Below are positions 1-6,090 of a DNA stretch of 13,521 bases, one piece after another. The translations under genes were made by a program, and so were the position numbers. Source of the DNA: Actinomycetota bacterium (GTDB lineage Bacteria > Actinomycetota > Actinomycetes > JACCUZ01); contig JAVEDA010000484.1 in NCBI GenBank assembly GCA_030841195.1, positions 1 through 13,521 on the forward strand, read 5' to 3'. How positions within the stretch are numbered: position 1 is the first letter of the stretch; each line of letters opens with the position of its first letter. Below the pieces are notes generated by a model, which saw only the letters and a list, made by a program, of their open reading frames with translations, ran no database searches and was not told where the DNA came from.

Positions 1-1
1 G

Positions 2-277
2 GCCGCGATCATGGTCGCGGTCTTCGCCGCCTTCGTGCCGAGCTCGGACGTCGTCCTCAAGGTCATCGGGATCGGCATGGCCTCGGCGATCCTGGTCGAC
101 GCGACCGTCGTCCGGATGCTGCTCGTCCCGGCGGTGATGCACCTGCTCGGCCGGGCCAACTGGTGGCTGCCGGCATGGCTCGACCGCCGGATCCCGCAGC
201 TGCACATCGAGGGCAAGCCTGAGGTGCACCTGCCGGCCCAGCGGGTGGCCGAGCGCGAGGCCGTCACCACCGGCTGA
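2..277 (+). CDS. MMPL-family transporter, C-terminal fragment (5' end outside window)
   Basis: This is the last 91 residues of an integral membrane protein whose start lies before the window. The reading frame is open from the first full codon (residues AAIMVAVFAAFV). Visible are the end of one membrane helix, a short polar turn (PSSD), a second hydrophobic helix (VLKVIGIGMASAILVDATVVRM) and the ending LLVPAVMHLLG..NWWLPAWLDRRIP. That ending, with its Asp in the last helix and the NWWLP tail, is characteristic of actinobacterial MMPL (RND-like) transporters, which move lipids or other hydrophobic compounds across the inner membrane. The tail after the last helix is short and cytosolic. The gene converges on the M50 protease gene with 10 nt between the stop codons, and both stops sit in a shared hairpin. 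The substrate cannot be inferred from this fragment. Confidence 0.85.
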   Translation, partial: AAIMVAVFAAFVPSSDVVLKVIGIGMASAILVDATVVRMLLVPAVMHLLGRANWWLPAWLDRRIPQLHIEGKPEVHLPAQRVAEREAVTTG

Positions 278-295
278 GCGCAGCGGGTCAGCCGG
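270..295. terminator. Bidirectional hairpin between convergent genes
   Basis: The arms CCGGCTGA (270-277) and TCAGCCGG (288-295) are perfectly complementary over 8 bp around a 10-nt loop. Each arm contains the stop codon of one of the two converging genes (TGA at 275-277 on the plus strand, TGA at 290-288 on the minus strand). There is no T-tract, which is common for hairpin terminators in high-GC actinobacteria. Terminator function is inferred. Confidence 0.55.
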
Positions 296-1583
296 GTCGG
301 GCCTCGTCGGCCGCGGCGAGCGCGCGCTGGCGGATCTGCTGGCGGGCCTCGTCGTAGCCGGGCAGCGGACGCAGCGGCGCGATGTCGTCGTCGCTGTCGA
401 CGGCTGTCAGGTCGGTGAACCCCAGCTCGGCGGCCCGCCGGAACGCCGCCAGTCCGCGGTCGAGCTCGCCGGCCGCGGCCCAGCCGCAGGCCGTGTTGTA
501 GGCGATGGTCGCCGGCACCTCGGCCTGCTCGACGAGGACCGGCCCGGTGCGGTCGAGCCAGGCCTGGCCGATCTCGGCGCTCTCCCGCTTGGCGCCGGAC
601 CGGAAGGCGAAGGTCTGCGCGTAGAGCACGTAGTCGGCTTGCACCCTCGGCTCCCCAGCCACCACGTCCCGGGCCGCGCCCCAGTCGCCGTGCACCCGGT
701 GCACGGCGAGCAGCAGGGCGGTAGCGGCGACGGCCTCGTCGGCGTTCGTGCCCGCGGCCAGCTCGAGCTCGGCCCGGCCACCCGCCGGGTCCGGCCCGAC
801 GGCTTTGAGCGCCGAGTGGATCAACGGCTGCACGCCCGGGTCCGACGCGAGGTCCTGGGCGTCGTCGGGGCGTCCGCTCCACAGCAGCCGGACGACCTGG
901 GTGTTGACGTCGAGCGATCCTTCGGCCCGCGCGGTGCGGATGGTCCCGATGTTGCTGAGGACGAAGAAGGCCGCCAACAGGGCGGCGAAGACCTGCCCGA
1001 ACCTCAGCGCCAGAAGAGCCCCGAGGACGGCGACAACCACCGACACCATGGCCGCCCGGGTGGCGCGCTTGGCCGGTGAGCCCGGCAGCAGCTCGCGCAG
1101 CATCTGCCCGCCGTCGAGCGGCAGGATCGGCAGCAGGTTGAGGATGCTCCAGCCGAGCGTGGTGAAGATGGCCGTGTTGACGATCGAACGCTCGAGCTCG
1201 GAGTGCGCGCCGGCGCCGCGCCCATAGGCGAGCAGCGCCAGGCCGATCACCATGCCGACGGCCGGCCCCGCGACCGAGATCGCGACCGACCGGGCCCGGC
1301 TCAGGGGATGCGTCGGCAGGTACGTCGTGAGGCCGCCCAGTCCGGCGAGATGGATGCTGGGGCTCGCCCCCGTCGTACGGGCGACGAAGGCATGCCCGAG
1401 CTCGTGCACGAGCACCGCGACCGGCACCATGACCAGCCACACGACGAAGTCCCGCAGCGCTCCCCCGGGCTGCCAGCCGAGGATGGCCATGATGACGATG
1501 AACGAGATGTCGATCGTCACCGGGAAGCCGAACACCCGGAACCGGGCGATCGGCCGGCCACCCTCGACCGTCGGCATCGTCAT
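288..1583 (-). CDS. M50 site-2 protease family zinc metalloprotease with C-terminal helical-repeat region
   Basis: This 431-aa polytopic membrane protein is predicted to cleave membrane proteins within the bilayer. Hydrophobic segments lie at about residues 20-37 and 45-68. The second carries the zinc-binding HELGH motif (H60, E61, H64). Further segments follow at about 100-120 and 135-157, and the last ends in NLLPILPLDGG (149-159), whose D157 is the expected third zinc ligand. Two more hydrophobic stretches span 177-212. No PDZ or CBS domain is seen, which suggests the small-core group 3-like class. Residues from about 225 to the end are soluble, alanine-rich and helical, with TPR-like pieces such as NTACGWAAAGELDRGLAAFRRAAE split around position 380. 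The start is the ATG at 1583; an in-frame ATG two codons later is equally possible, and neither has a clear ribosome site. The gene lies 43 nt behind the DUF2203 gene on the same strand. The target is unknown. Confidence 0.88.
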   Translation of the reverse strand: MTMPTVEGGRPIARFRVFGFPVTIDISFIVIMAILGWQPGGALRDFVVWLVMVPVAVLVHELGHAFVARTTGASPSIHLAGLGGLTTYLPTHPLSRARSVAISVAGPAVGMVIGLALLAYGRGAGAHSELERSIVNTAIFTTLGWSILNLLPILPLDGGQMLRELLPGSPAKRATRAAMVSVVVAVLGALLALRFGQVFAALLAAFFVLSNIGTIRTARAEGSLDVNTQVVRLLWSGRPDDAQDLASDPGVQPLIHSALKAVGPDPAGGRAELELAAGTNADEAVAATALLLAVHRVHGDWGAARDVVAGEPRVQADYVLYAQTFAFRSGAKRESAEIGQAWLDRTGPVLVEQAEVPATIAYNTACGWAAAGELDRGLAAFRRAAELGFTDLTAVDSDDDIAPLRPLPGYDEARQQIRQRALAAADEARPG

Positions 1584-1626
1584 GCGGTGAGCCTAGGCGG
1601 CGCCAGTTCGATCGCGCCGACGACCT

Positions 1627-1989
1627 CTATGGCAGCGGCCGGCGACCGGCGAAGCCGAGGTCGAGCCGGTGGTACCAGCCGAGAGCCCGGTCGCCCTCGA
1701 GCCAGCAGAGCAGGACGTCGACGCCGTCGAGCTCGCTGGGGAAGTCGACCAGCAGCGGGGCGACGCCTTTGAGCACGGCCCCGGTCTGCTGCACCTCGGT
1801 CAGCAGCTCGTCCAGCCGGGCCTGGGCCGCCTTGAGCTCGGGCACCCCACCCAGCGGCGTGGCCCGGCCGCCCGGTGACCCGGCGGCGGCGAGCTCCGCG
1901 GCATCGGCCCGGAGCGCCACGACCTCGTCGAGGACCGGGAGCAGCCGGTCCAACTCGGCAACCGCCTCGTCGACGGTGAACAGCGCCAT
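1627..1989 (-). CDS. DUF2203 family protein
   Basis: This 120-aa soluble protein is of unknown function. It opens with FTVDEAVAELDRLLPVLDEV, a helix typical of the DUF2203 family. A second amphipathic helix (ELKAAQARLDELLTEVQQTG) follows. The diagnostic C-terminal block then runs KGVAPLLVDFPSELDGVDVLLCW..G...LGWYHRLDLGFAGRRPL, where the DFP, LLCW, YHRLD and GFAGR elements are all present. The open frame extends upstream to 2073, but those 28 extra residues look unlike the family, so the ATG at 1989, directly before ALFTVDEA, is taken as the start. The length is close to the family norm. The gene sits between the peroxidase gene (103 nt upstream) and the M50 protease gene (43 nt downstream), all on the minus strand. 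No function can be assigned. Confidence 0.85.
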   Translation of the reverse strand: MALFTVDEAVAELDRLLPVLDEVVALRADAAELAAAGSPGGRATPLGGVPELKAAQARLDELLTEVQQTGAVLKGVAPLLVDFPSELDGVDVLLCWLEGDRALGWYHRLDLGFAGRRPLP

Positions 1990-2092
1990 GGACGTTAGCG
2001 TCTCATCCCGGCCGGGCAGGCCCGAAGATCCTTTGGACGCCGACGCACCACTTGTGCGGCGTGTCTGGTGCACGAGCGTCCACTCGCGAGGT

Positions 2093-2575
2093 TCAGCGGG
2101 GCAGGACAGCCTCGATCGCCGCGACCAGCTCGGGGTCCTCCGGCTCGACCTTGCTGCGGAACCGGCCGACCACCTCGCCCTGCGGTGTCACGAGGAACTT
2201 CTCGAAGTTCCAGGTCACGTCGCCGGCCTTGCCCGTGGCGTCGGCGACCGCAGTCAGCCGGGTGAACAGCGGGTGCCGTTCCGGGCCGTTGACGTCGGTC
2301 TTGGCCAGCAGCGGGAAGGTGACCCCGAAGTTCGCCTGGCAGAACTCGGCGATCTCCTCGGACGTCCCGGGCTCCTGCGCACCGAACTGGTTGCTCGGGA
2401 CACCGATGACCGTGAGCCCGCGCTCGTGGTATCGCTCGTACAGCGCCTCGAGCCCGGCGTACTGCCGGGTGAAGCCGCACTTCGAGGCGACGTTCACGAC
2501 TAGCAGGGCCTGGCCGGCGTAGGCGTCCAAGGTGGTGTCCGAGCCGTCAAGCAGAGTCAGGGTGTCGGTGCTCAT
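2093..2575 (-). CDS. Glutathione peroxidase family protein (2-Cys, probably thioredoxin-dependent)
   Basis: This 160-aa thioredoxin-fold peroxidase is predicted to reduce hydrogen peroxide and organic hydroperoxides in the cytosol. The peroxidatic cysteine is C33 in VNVASKCGFTRQY. The other catalytic-site residues are present as Q63 (SNQFG) and W122-N123 (TWNFEKFL). C79 (EFCQANFGVTFP) lies 46 residues after C33, the spacing of the peroxidatic and resolving cysteines in yeast Gpx3-type enzymes. This favours thioredoxin or a related thiol as donor rather than glutathione, which actinobacteria generally lack. The start is the ATG at 2575, which gives the usual short N-terminus; the in-frame GTG at 2614 would add 13 atypical residues. 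There is no obvious Shine-Dalgarno sequence. The gene lies 53 nt downstream of the nrtR-like gene on the same strand and could be partly co-transcribed with it. Confidence 0.92.
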   Translation of the reverse strand: MSTDTLTLLDGSDTTLDAYAGQALLVVNVASKCGFTRQYAGLEALYERYHERGLTVIGVPSNQFGAQEPGTSEEIAEFCQANFGVTFPLLAKTDVNGPERHPLFTRLTAVADATGKAGDVTWNFEKFLVTPQGEVVGRFRSKVEPEDPELVAAIEAVLPR

Positions 2576-2628
2576 ATCTGGTGCAATCCGATCCACAACC
2601 GGTGCATTCCCCACCTTCTTGCTAGAAG

Positions 2629-3327
2629 TCAGCCCCGCAGCAGCGGCGGCACCAGCAGCGTCGCGTCGCCCACCCGGTAGAGCTGGGCCGGCCGGCCGCC
2701 CTGCCGGGTCGTGGTCTCGCCGGTCTCGACCAGGAAGCCGGGCGCGCCGGTGACCTTGCGGTGGAAGTTGCGCGGGTCGATCGGCTGCCCCCAGACGACC
2801 TCGTAGACCCGCCGCAGCTCGCCCACCGTGAACGGCTCGCCGCAGAACGACGCCGCCAGCGGGGTGTACTCCAGCTTGGCGCGGGCCCGCTCCACCCCGT
2901 CGCGCAGGATCCGGTCGTGGTCGAAGGCCAGCCGGCGGCTGCCGCCGAGCAGAGCGTCGACCGGCCGCCAGCGGGCATCCGCGGCATCGCTGCCGGCCAC
3001 CGGCGTGGGCAGGTCGGCGGCGAGCGCGAGGTGGGCCACCGAGACCACCCGCATCCGGGGGTCGCGGCGAGGGTCGCCGTAGGTCGCGAGCTGCTCGAGG
3101 TGTACGTCGGTCAGCTGCAGCCCGGTCTCCTCGGCCAGCTCGCGCTCGGCGGCCGCCGCGACGTCCTCCTCGACCTGCACGAACCCGCCGGGCAACGCCC
3201 AGCGACCCTCGAAGGGCGCGCTCCCCCGGCGTACGACAAGGGCCTGCAGCGCGTCGTCGCGGACGGTGAGGACGACCAGGTCGACGGTGACGGCGAACGG
3301 CGGGTAGTCGGACGCTTGGTAGGCCAT
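2629..3327 (-). CDS. nrtR: NrtR-like Nudix transcriptional regulator
   Basis: This 232-aa protein has two parts. Residues about 8-140 form a Nudix domain with a textbook Nudix box at 48-70 (G-x5-E-x7-REL-x-EE-x-GL). Residues about 155-225 form a winged-helix domain (FTVGELRRVYEVVWG, NFHRKV, then GRPAQLYRV) with the pattern of the NrtR family. In that family the Nudix domain senses ADP-ribose or related NAD products and the winged helix binds palindromic operators of NAD-metabolism genes. Many NrtR proteins have a decayed catalytic box; this one does not, so an ADP-ribose-type hydrolase activity remains possible. The ATG at 3327 has no Shine-Dalgarno sequence but follows a TAACAT -10-like hexamer by 7 nt, which suits a leaderless mRNA. 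It is transcribed divergently from the SPFH/NAD-kinase-like operon, with two palindromes between them. A plain Nudix hydrolase is the alternative; the winged helix argues against it. Confidence 0.85.
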   Translation of the reverse strand: MAYQASDYPPFAVTVDLVVLTVRDDALQALVVRRGSAPFEGRWALPGGFVQVEEDVAAAAERELAEETGLQLTDVHLEQLATYGDPRRDPRMRVVSVAHLALAADLPTPVAGSDAADARWRPVDALLGGSRRLAFDHDRILRDGVERARAKLEYTPLAASFCGEPFTVGELRRVYEVVWGQPIDPRNFHRKVTGAPGFLVETGETTTRQGGRPAQLYRVGDATLLVPPLLRG

Positions 3328-3334
3328 ATCGATG

Positions 3335-3363
3335 ATGTTATCTCGTCAACTTGACGAGAACCA
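3335..3363 (-). promoter_or_regulatory. Candidate leaderless promoter of the nrtR-like gene
   Basis: On the minus strand the hexamer TAACAT (plus-strand 3340-3335) fits the actinobacterial -10 pattern TANNNT. It is followed by 7 nt and then the ATG at 3327, so transcription would start at or next to the start codon. The 17-nt stretch upstream (3341-3357) is almost exactly operator 1. The -35 position (3363-3358, TGGTTC) is a poor match. An alternative minus-strand -10, a perfect TATAAT, lies at 3404-3399 inside operator 2, but it also lacks a good -35. Confidence 0.4.
3341..3359. promoter_or_regulatory. Palindromic operator 1, candidate NrtR site
   Basis: This is a perfect 19-bp inverted repeat: arms TCTCGTCAA and TTGACGAGA around a single central C at 3350. 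Its core TCGTCAACTTGACGA closely resembles the core of operator 2, which indicates one binding protein. It overlaps the presumed -35/-10 spacer of the nrtR-like promoter and contains a plus-strand TTGACG (3351-3356) that could be a -35 element for the SPFH operon. No well-spaced -10 was found for it. Binding by the divergent NrtR-like protein is inferred. Confidence 0.7.
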
Positions 3364-3381
3364 GAGGAAAGGCCAGACTAG

Positions 3382-3402
3382 TAATCGTCAGGTAGACGAT
3401 TA
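3382..3402. promoter_or_regulatory. Palindromic operator 2, candidate NrtR site
   Basis: This is a 21-bp inverted repeat with perfect 8-nt arms TAATCGTC and GACGATTA separated by AGGTA, centred at 3392. The core TCGTCAGGTAGACGA shares TCGTCA at the left and GACGA at the right with operator 1. The centre-to-centre distance to operator 1 is 42 bp, about four DNA turns, so dimers bound at both sites would lie on the same face. It ends 15 nt before the SPFH start codon and would block that operon's transcription or initiation. Confidence 0.7.
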
Positions 3403-3417
3403 TACGAGGTGAGACAG

Positions 3418-4419
3418 ATGTCAGACATCACCACCCTCCCCCTTCTCCGCCACCTGCGCAGTGCGCCGACGACCCACGTCCTGCACCTGAGCCACGGACG
3501 GACCCGGCACGACGCCGCCGGGGTCTCGTTCTGGTTCCGGCCGATGTCAGCCGCGATCAGCGAGGTGCCGGTGGACGACCGCGAGCTGCCGCTGCAGTTC
3601 CGGGCCCGGACCAGCGACTTCCAGGAGGTGTTCGTGCAGCTGACGGTCACCTTCCGGGTGACCGAGCCGTCGCTGGCCGCCCGGCGGATCGACTTCTCGG
3701 TGGACCTCGGGACCGGCCGCTGGCGGGCCAGCCCGCTCGAGCAGCTCGGCTCGTCGCTCACCGAGCTGGCCCAGCAGTACGCGCTGGACCTGCTGGCCAG
3801 GACCTCGCTGGCCGACGCGCTGGTCGACGGGGTCGCCCAGGTGCGGTCGGCCGTGGCAGCGGGCCTGGCCGACGACCCGAGGCTGACCGAGATCGGCCTC
3901 ACCGTCATCGGGGTCCGGGTGGTCGCCCTGCGGCCGGACCCGGAGGTGGAGCGCGCCCTGCAGACGCCGGCGCGCGAGCTGGTGCAGCAGGAGGCCGACC
4001 GGGCAACGTACGAGCGTCGGGCCAACGCCGTCGACCGCGAGCGGGCGATCGCCGAGAACGAGCTGGCCAACCAGATCGAGCTGGCGACCCGCGAGGAGGC
4101 GCTGGTCACCCAGCGCGGCACCAACGAGCGCCGCCGGGCGACCGAAGCGGCGGCCGCCGGCGAGATCGAGACCGCCGCTGAGGCAGGGCGACGCACCACG
4201 ATGGCCACCGCGGACGCCGAGGTGACCCGCCTGGTCGGGGCGGCGGACGGCGATGCCGAGGCGGCTCGCCTCGCGGCCTACGTGGGCACCGATGCCGCGG
4301 TGCTGCTCGCCGTGGCGCTGCGCGAGCTGGCCGGCAACCTTCCGGCGATCGAGCACCTCACCCTCACGCCGGACCTGGTGACGCAGGCGCTGGCGCGACT
4401 GACGGCAGGCTCGTCATGA
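3418..4419 (+). CDS. Soluble SPFH/band-7 domain protein
   Basis: This 333-aa protein has a band-7 (SPFH) domain at about residues 40-180, with beta strands such as FVQLTVTFRV and the strand GLTVIGVRVVALRPDPEVERALQ that leads into the helical region. A long, charged, alanine-rich coiled coil runs from about 180 to 290. SPFH proteins build oligomeric scaffolds, often on membranes. This one has no N-terminal signal or membrane helix, so it is probably cytosolic or peripheral. The start is the ATG at 3418, preceded by a clear ribosome site (GAGGTGA, 3406-3412). The in-frame GTG at 3409 overlaps that site and is rejected. It is the first gene of the operon controlled by the paired palindromes, and its end overlaps the next gene by 4 nt (ATGA), so the two are translationally coupled. 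Its molecular role is unknown; partnership with the NAD-kinase-like protein is inferred. Confidence 0.85.
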   Translation: MSDITTLPLLRHLRSAPTTHVLHLSHGRTRHDAAGVSFWFRPMSAAISEVPVDDRELPLQFRARTSDFQEVFVQLTVTFRVTEPSLAARRIDFSVDLGTGRWRASPLEQLGSSLTELAQQYALDLLARTSLADALVDGVAQVRSAVAAGLADDPRLTEIGLTVIGVRVVALRPDPEVERALQTPARELVQQEADRATYERRANAVDRERAIAENELANQIELATREEALVTQRGTNERRRATEAAAAGEIETAAEAGRRTTMATADAEVTRLVGAADGDAEAARLAAYVGTDAAVLLAVALRELAGNLPAIEHLTLTPDLVTQALARLTAGSS

Positions 4420-5312
4420 CCTTGGCCCCGCGGGTGGTGTTCGTGCACCGGCGTACCGAGCTGGACGAGCTGTTGGCGCGGCACGGCTCCCGCGGGCAGG
4501 CGGCGTTCTTCCTCACCAGCCGGGGCCGTGCCGTCGAGCCGGTCGAGGCCCAGGACGCGGCGGTGCGAGCCGCAATGGCCGAGGTGTCGGCGGCTATCCC
4601 GGTCGACTGGCGGCGCGGGCTGGTGGAGCGCGCGGAGCTGGACCGGTTCCTGTTCGGCCCGGACGACATCGTGGTGGTCGTCGGGCAGGACGGGCTGGTG
4701 GCGAACGTGGCGAAGTACCTGGACGGGCAACCTGTGATCGGTGTCGATACCGCGCCCGGCGTGAACCCGGGCGTGCTGGTGCCGTCCGCGCCGTCGTCGG
4801 TCGGCACCCTGCTCGCGGCAGTCGTCACCGGCGCGGCCAGCGTCCAGGCCCGGACGATGGTCGAGGCGGTGACCGACGACGGTCAGCGGCTGGTTGCGCT
4901 GAACGAGGTGTACGTCGGGCACCCCTCCCACCAGTCCGCGCGGTACCGGCTCACTGTCGCGGGTCAGGTGGAACGGCAGTCGTCGTCCGGGGTCCTCGTC
5001 GGCACCGGGACCGGTGCGACCGGGTGGTGCGCCTCGGTGGCGCGGGCCACCCACTCGTCGCTGGAGCTCCCCGCCGCGGAGGCGCCCACGCTCGCGTGGT
5101 TCGTCCGCGAGGCATGGCCGTCGCCAGCCACCGGCTCGTCGCTGGTCGAAGGGCTCGTAGCCGTTGGTGACGAGCTCGCGCTCGAGGCCGAGACGGACGG
5201 ACTCGTCGTGTTCGGGGACGGGATGGAGCGGGACCACCTGTCGCTCGCGTGGGGCCAGCGCGTCACCGTTCGGGTGGCCGAGCAATCGCTGCGCCTCGTC
5301 CTGCAACGATGA
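4416..5312 (+). CDS. Divergent NAD-kinase-fold protein
   Basis: This 298-aa protein shows the ATP-NAD kinase order of motifs. A nucleotide-site loop reads VVVVGQDGLVANVAKYLDGQPVIG (split here around 86-109); GQDG (90-93) stands where NAD kinases have GGDG, with the key Asp kept. The NE pair follows in ALNEVYVG (N163, E164). The segment GTGTGATGW (196-204) takes the place of the family's TPTGSTAY. The C-terminal strand region (VVFGDGMERDHL, then VTVRVAEQSLRLVL) also matches. NAD kinases phosphorylate NAD to NADP in the cytosol. From memory, actinobacterial relatives with this same GQDG signature are annotated vaguely as NAD or sugar kinases, so the variants are probably a subfamily trait rather than damage. 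The ATG overlaps the SPFH stop. Placement beside an NrtR-like regulator supports an NAD-related role, but the true substrate is uncertain. Confidence 0.72.
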   Translation: MTLAPRVVFVHRRTELDELLARHGSRGQAAFFLTSRGRAVEPVEAQDAAVRAAMAEVSAAIPVDWRRGLVERAELDRFLFGPDDIVVVVGQDGLVANVAKYLDGQPVIGVDTAPGVNPGVLVPSAPSSVGTLLAAVVTGAASVQARTMVEAVTDDGQRLVALNEVYVGHPSHQSARYRLTVAGQVERQSSSGVLVGTGTGATGWCASVARATHSSLELPAAEAPTLAWFVREAWPSPATGSSLVEGLVAVGDELALEAETDGLVVFGDGMERDHLSLAWGQRVTVRVAEQSLRLVLQR

Positions 5313-5340
5313 GTCGTCGCCATCGACCAGGGAGTGGACC

Positions 5341-5730
5341 ATGACCATCACCCGCACCAGCTCCAGCCCGGGGTTGCCCGGCGGATATCCGTTCAGCCTG
5401 GCCTGCGAGGCAGACGGAGTCTGCTTCATCAGCGGCATGCCGTCGCTGGACCCCGAAGGCACGTTCTGGCCTGGAACCTTCGAGCAGGAGGTTGAGCGGG
5501 CCTGGCACAACGTCGTCGCCATTGCCGAGGCGGCGGGCTTCTCGACCGGCGAGTTTCTCTACGTGCAGTGCGTGCTCGCGGACATCGGCGACTACAGCGC
5601 CGTGAACGACTGGTGGCGACAGCAGTTTCCCGACGTCTCGACGGCTCCAGCGCGATTCACGTTCCAGGCCGGCGCGCTGCCGTTCGGCGCGAAGATCGAG
5701 ATCCAGGCAGTCGCTGCCCGCGGCACCTGA
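5341..5730 (+). CDS. Rid (YjgF/YER057c/UK114) family protein
   Basis: This 129-aa protein has the trimeric Rid fold. Members hydrolyse reactive enamine/imine intermediates to the keto acid and ammonia. It keeps R105 in the motif APARF and E120 in KIEIQAVA, at the same numbers as the catalytic-pocket residues of E. coli RidA. Other family features are the early FISGMPSLDPEG segment and the helix EVERAWHNVVAIAEAAG. The subfamily is not certain. The open frame runs upstream to 5164, inside the preceding gene. The ATG at 5341 is chosen because it gives the family N-terminus and has GGAG (5331-5334) 6 nt upstream. It lies 28 nt after the NAD-kinase-like stop, so it is probably the third gene of that operon. 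A link to imine intermediates of NAD synthesis is possible but speculative. Confidence 0.88.
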   Translation: MTITRTSSSPGLPGGYPFSLACEADGVCFISGMPSLDPEGTFWPGTFEQEVERAWHNVVAIAEAAGFSTGEFLYVQCVLADIGDYSAVNDWWRQQFPDVSTAPARFTFQAGALPFGAKIEIQAVAARGT

Positions 5731-5887
5731 GCAGGGGGTCGAACGACTTGATCTACTGCGTATCGCCGCCCTCTCCCGGCGCGCGAATGCACTGAGCCGC
5801 CTCGGTGGACCGCTGGCCAGACGGGTCCAGGACCGGATGACCAACCGCTGCGTCGACGCGGCCCGGCCACCGTCCCCCACCGGTAAT

Positions 5888-5905
5888 GGCGGCCCTCGGG
5901 CCGCC
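5888..5905 (-). terminator. Hairpin at the end of the small membrane-protein gene
   Basis: The sequences GGCGGCCC (5888-5895) and GGGCCGCC (5898-5905) can form an 8-bp GC-only stem with a very tight turn, or 7 bp with a CTCG loop. It begins exactly at the last base of the stop codon of the leftward small gene. There is no T-tract. The neighbouring stretch 5731-5887, downstream of the Rid gene, holds no gene or other signal that I can see. Confidence 0.4.
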
Positions 5906-6090
5906 TACGGTTCCAACACGTTGTGGACGTCCATGTAGATGGCGGAAGCCTCTATCGCAGCGAACGACAGGAGGACAGCTCCGCCGAGCGCCGCCCCGCG
6001 CCATCGCGCATTGCGCCTGGCCAACACGACACACCCTGCGGCCGCGACGCCTACCAGGATGAGGACGATGATGAATGCCCACGCGCTCAC
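5905..6090 (-). CDS. Small two-helix membrane protein, unknown function
   Basis: This predicted 61-aa protein has two hydrophobic segments, about residues 4-22 (AFIIVLILVGVAAAGCVVL) and 33-52 (GGAVLLSFAAIEASAIYMDV), joined by a basic loop (ARRNARWRG). That arrangement gives both ends outside and the loop in the cytosol. It begins with GTG at 6090, and a GAGGG ribosome site lies a few nucleotides upstream. A GC hairpin follows the stop codon. The hydrophobic pattern, the ribosome site and the terminator support a real gene, but I recognise no family. It is transcribed away from the mannosyltransferase gene. The 201-nt gap between them (6091-6291) contains only a weak 6-bp hairpin (TGAAGG/CCTTCA near 6250) and no convincing promoter. 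Confidence 0.5.
   Translation of the reverse strand: MSAWAFIIVLILVGVAAAGCVVLARRNARWRGAALGGAVLLSFAAIEASAIYMDVHNVLEP

Noticed and set aside
1990..2073. 28-residue N-terminal extension of the DUF2203 protein
   Set aside because: The Ser/Arg/Gly-rich extension does not resemble the family, and the family N-terminus begins at the ATG at 1989.
3351..3385. Plus-strand promoter for the SPFH operon using TTGACG (3351-3356)
   Set aside because: No -10 hexamer at an acceptable spacing was found (TAGTAAT is 22 nt away), so the promoter is not annotated although the hexamer is noted under operator 1.
4278..5522. 414-codon minus-strand frame opposite the NAD-kinase-like gene
   Set aside because: The composition is Arg/His/Pro-rich without motifs, while the opposite strand encodes clear NAD-kinase motifs.
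5753..6082. 109-codon minus-strand frame overlapping the small membrane-protein gene
   Set aside because: It is Arg-rich low-complexity sequence; the overlapping 61-residue frame has two membrane helices and a ribosome site, so it is the better candidate.
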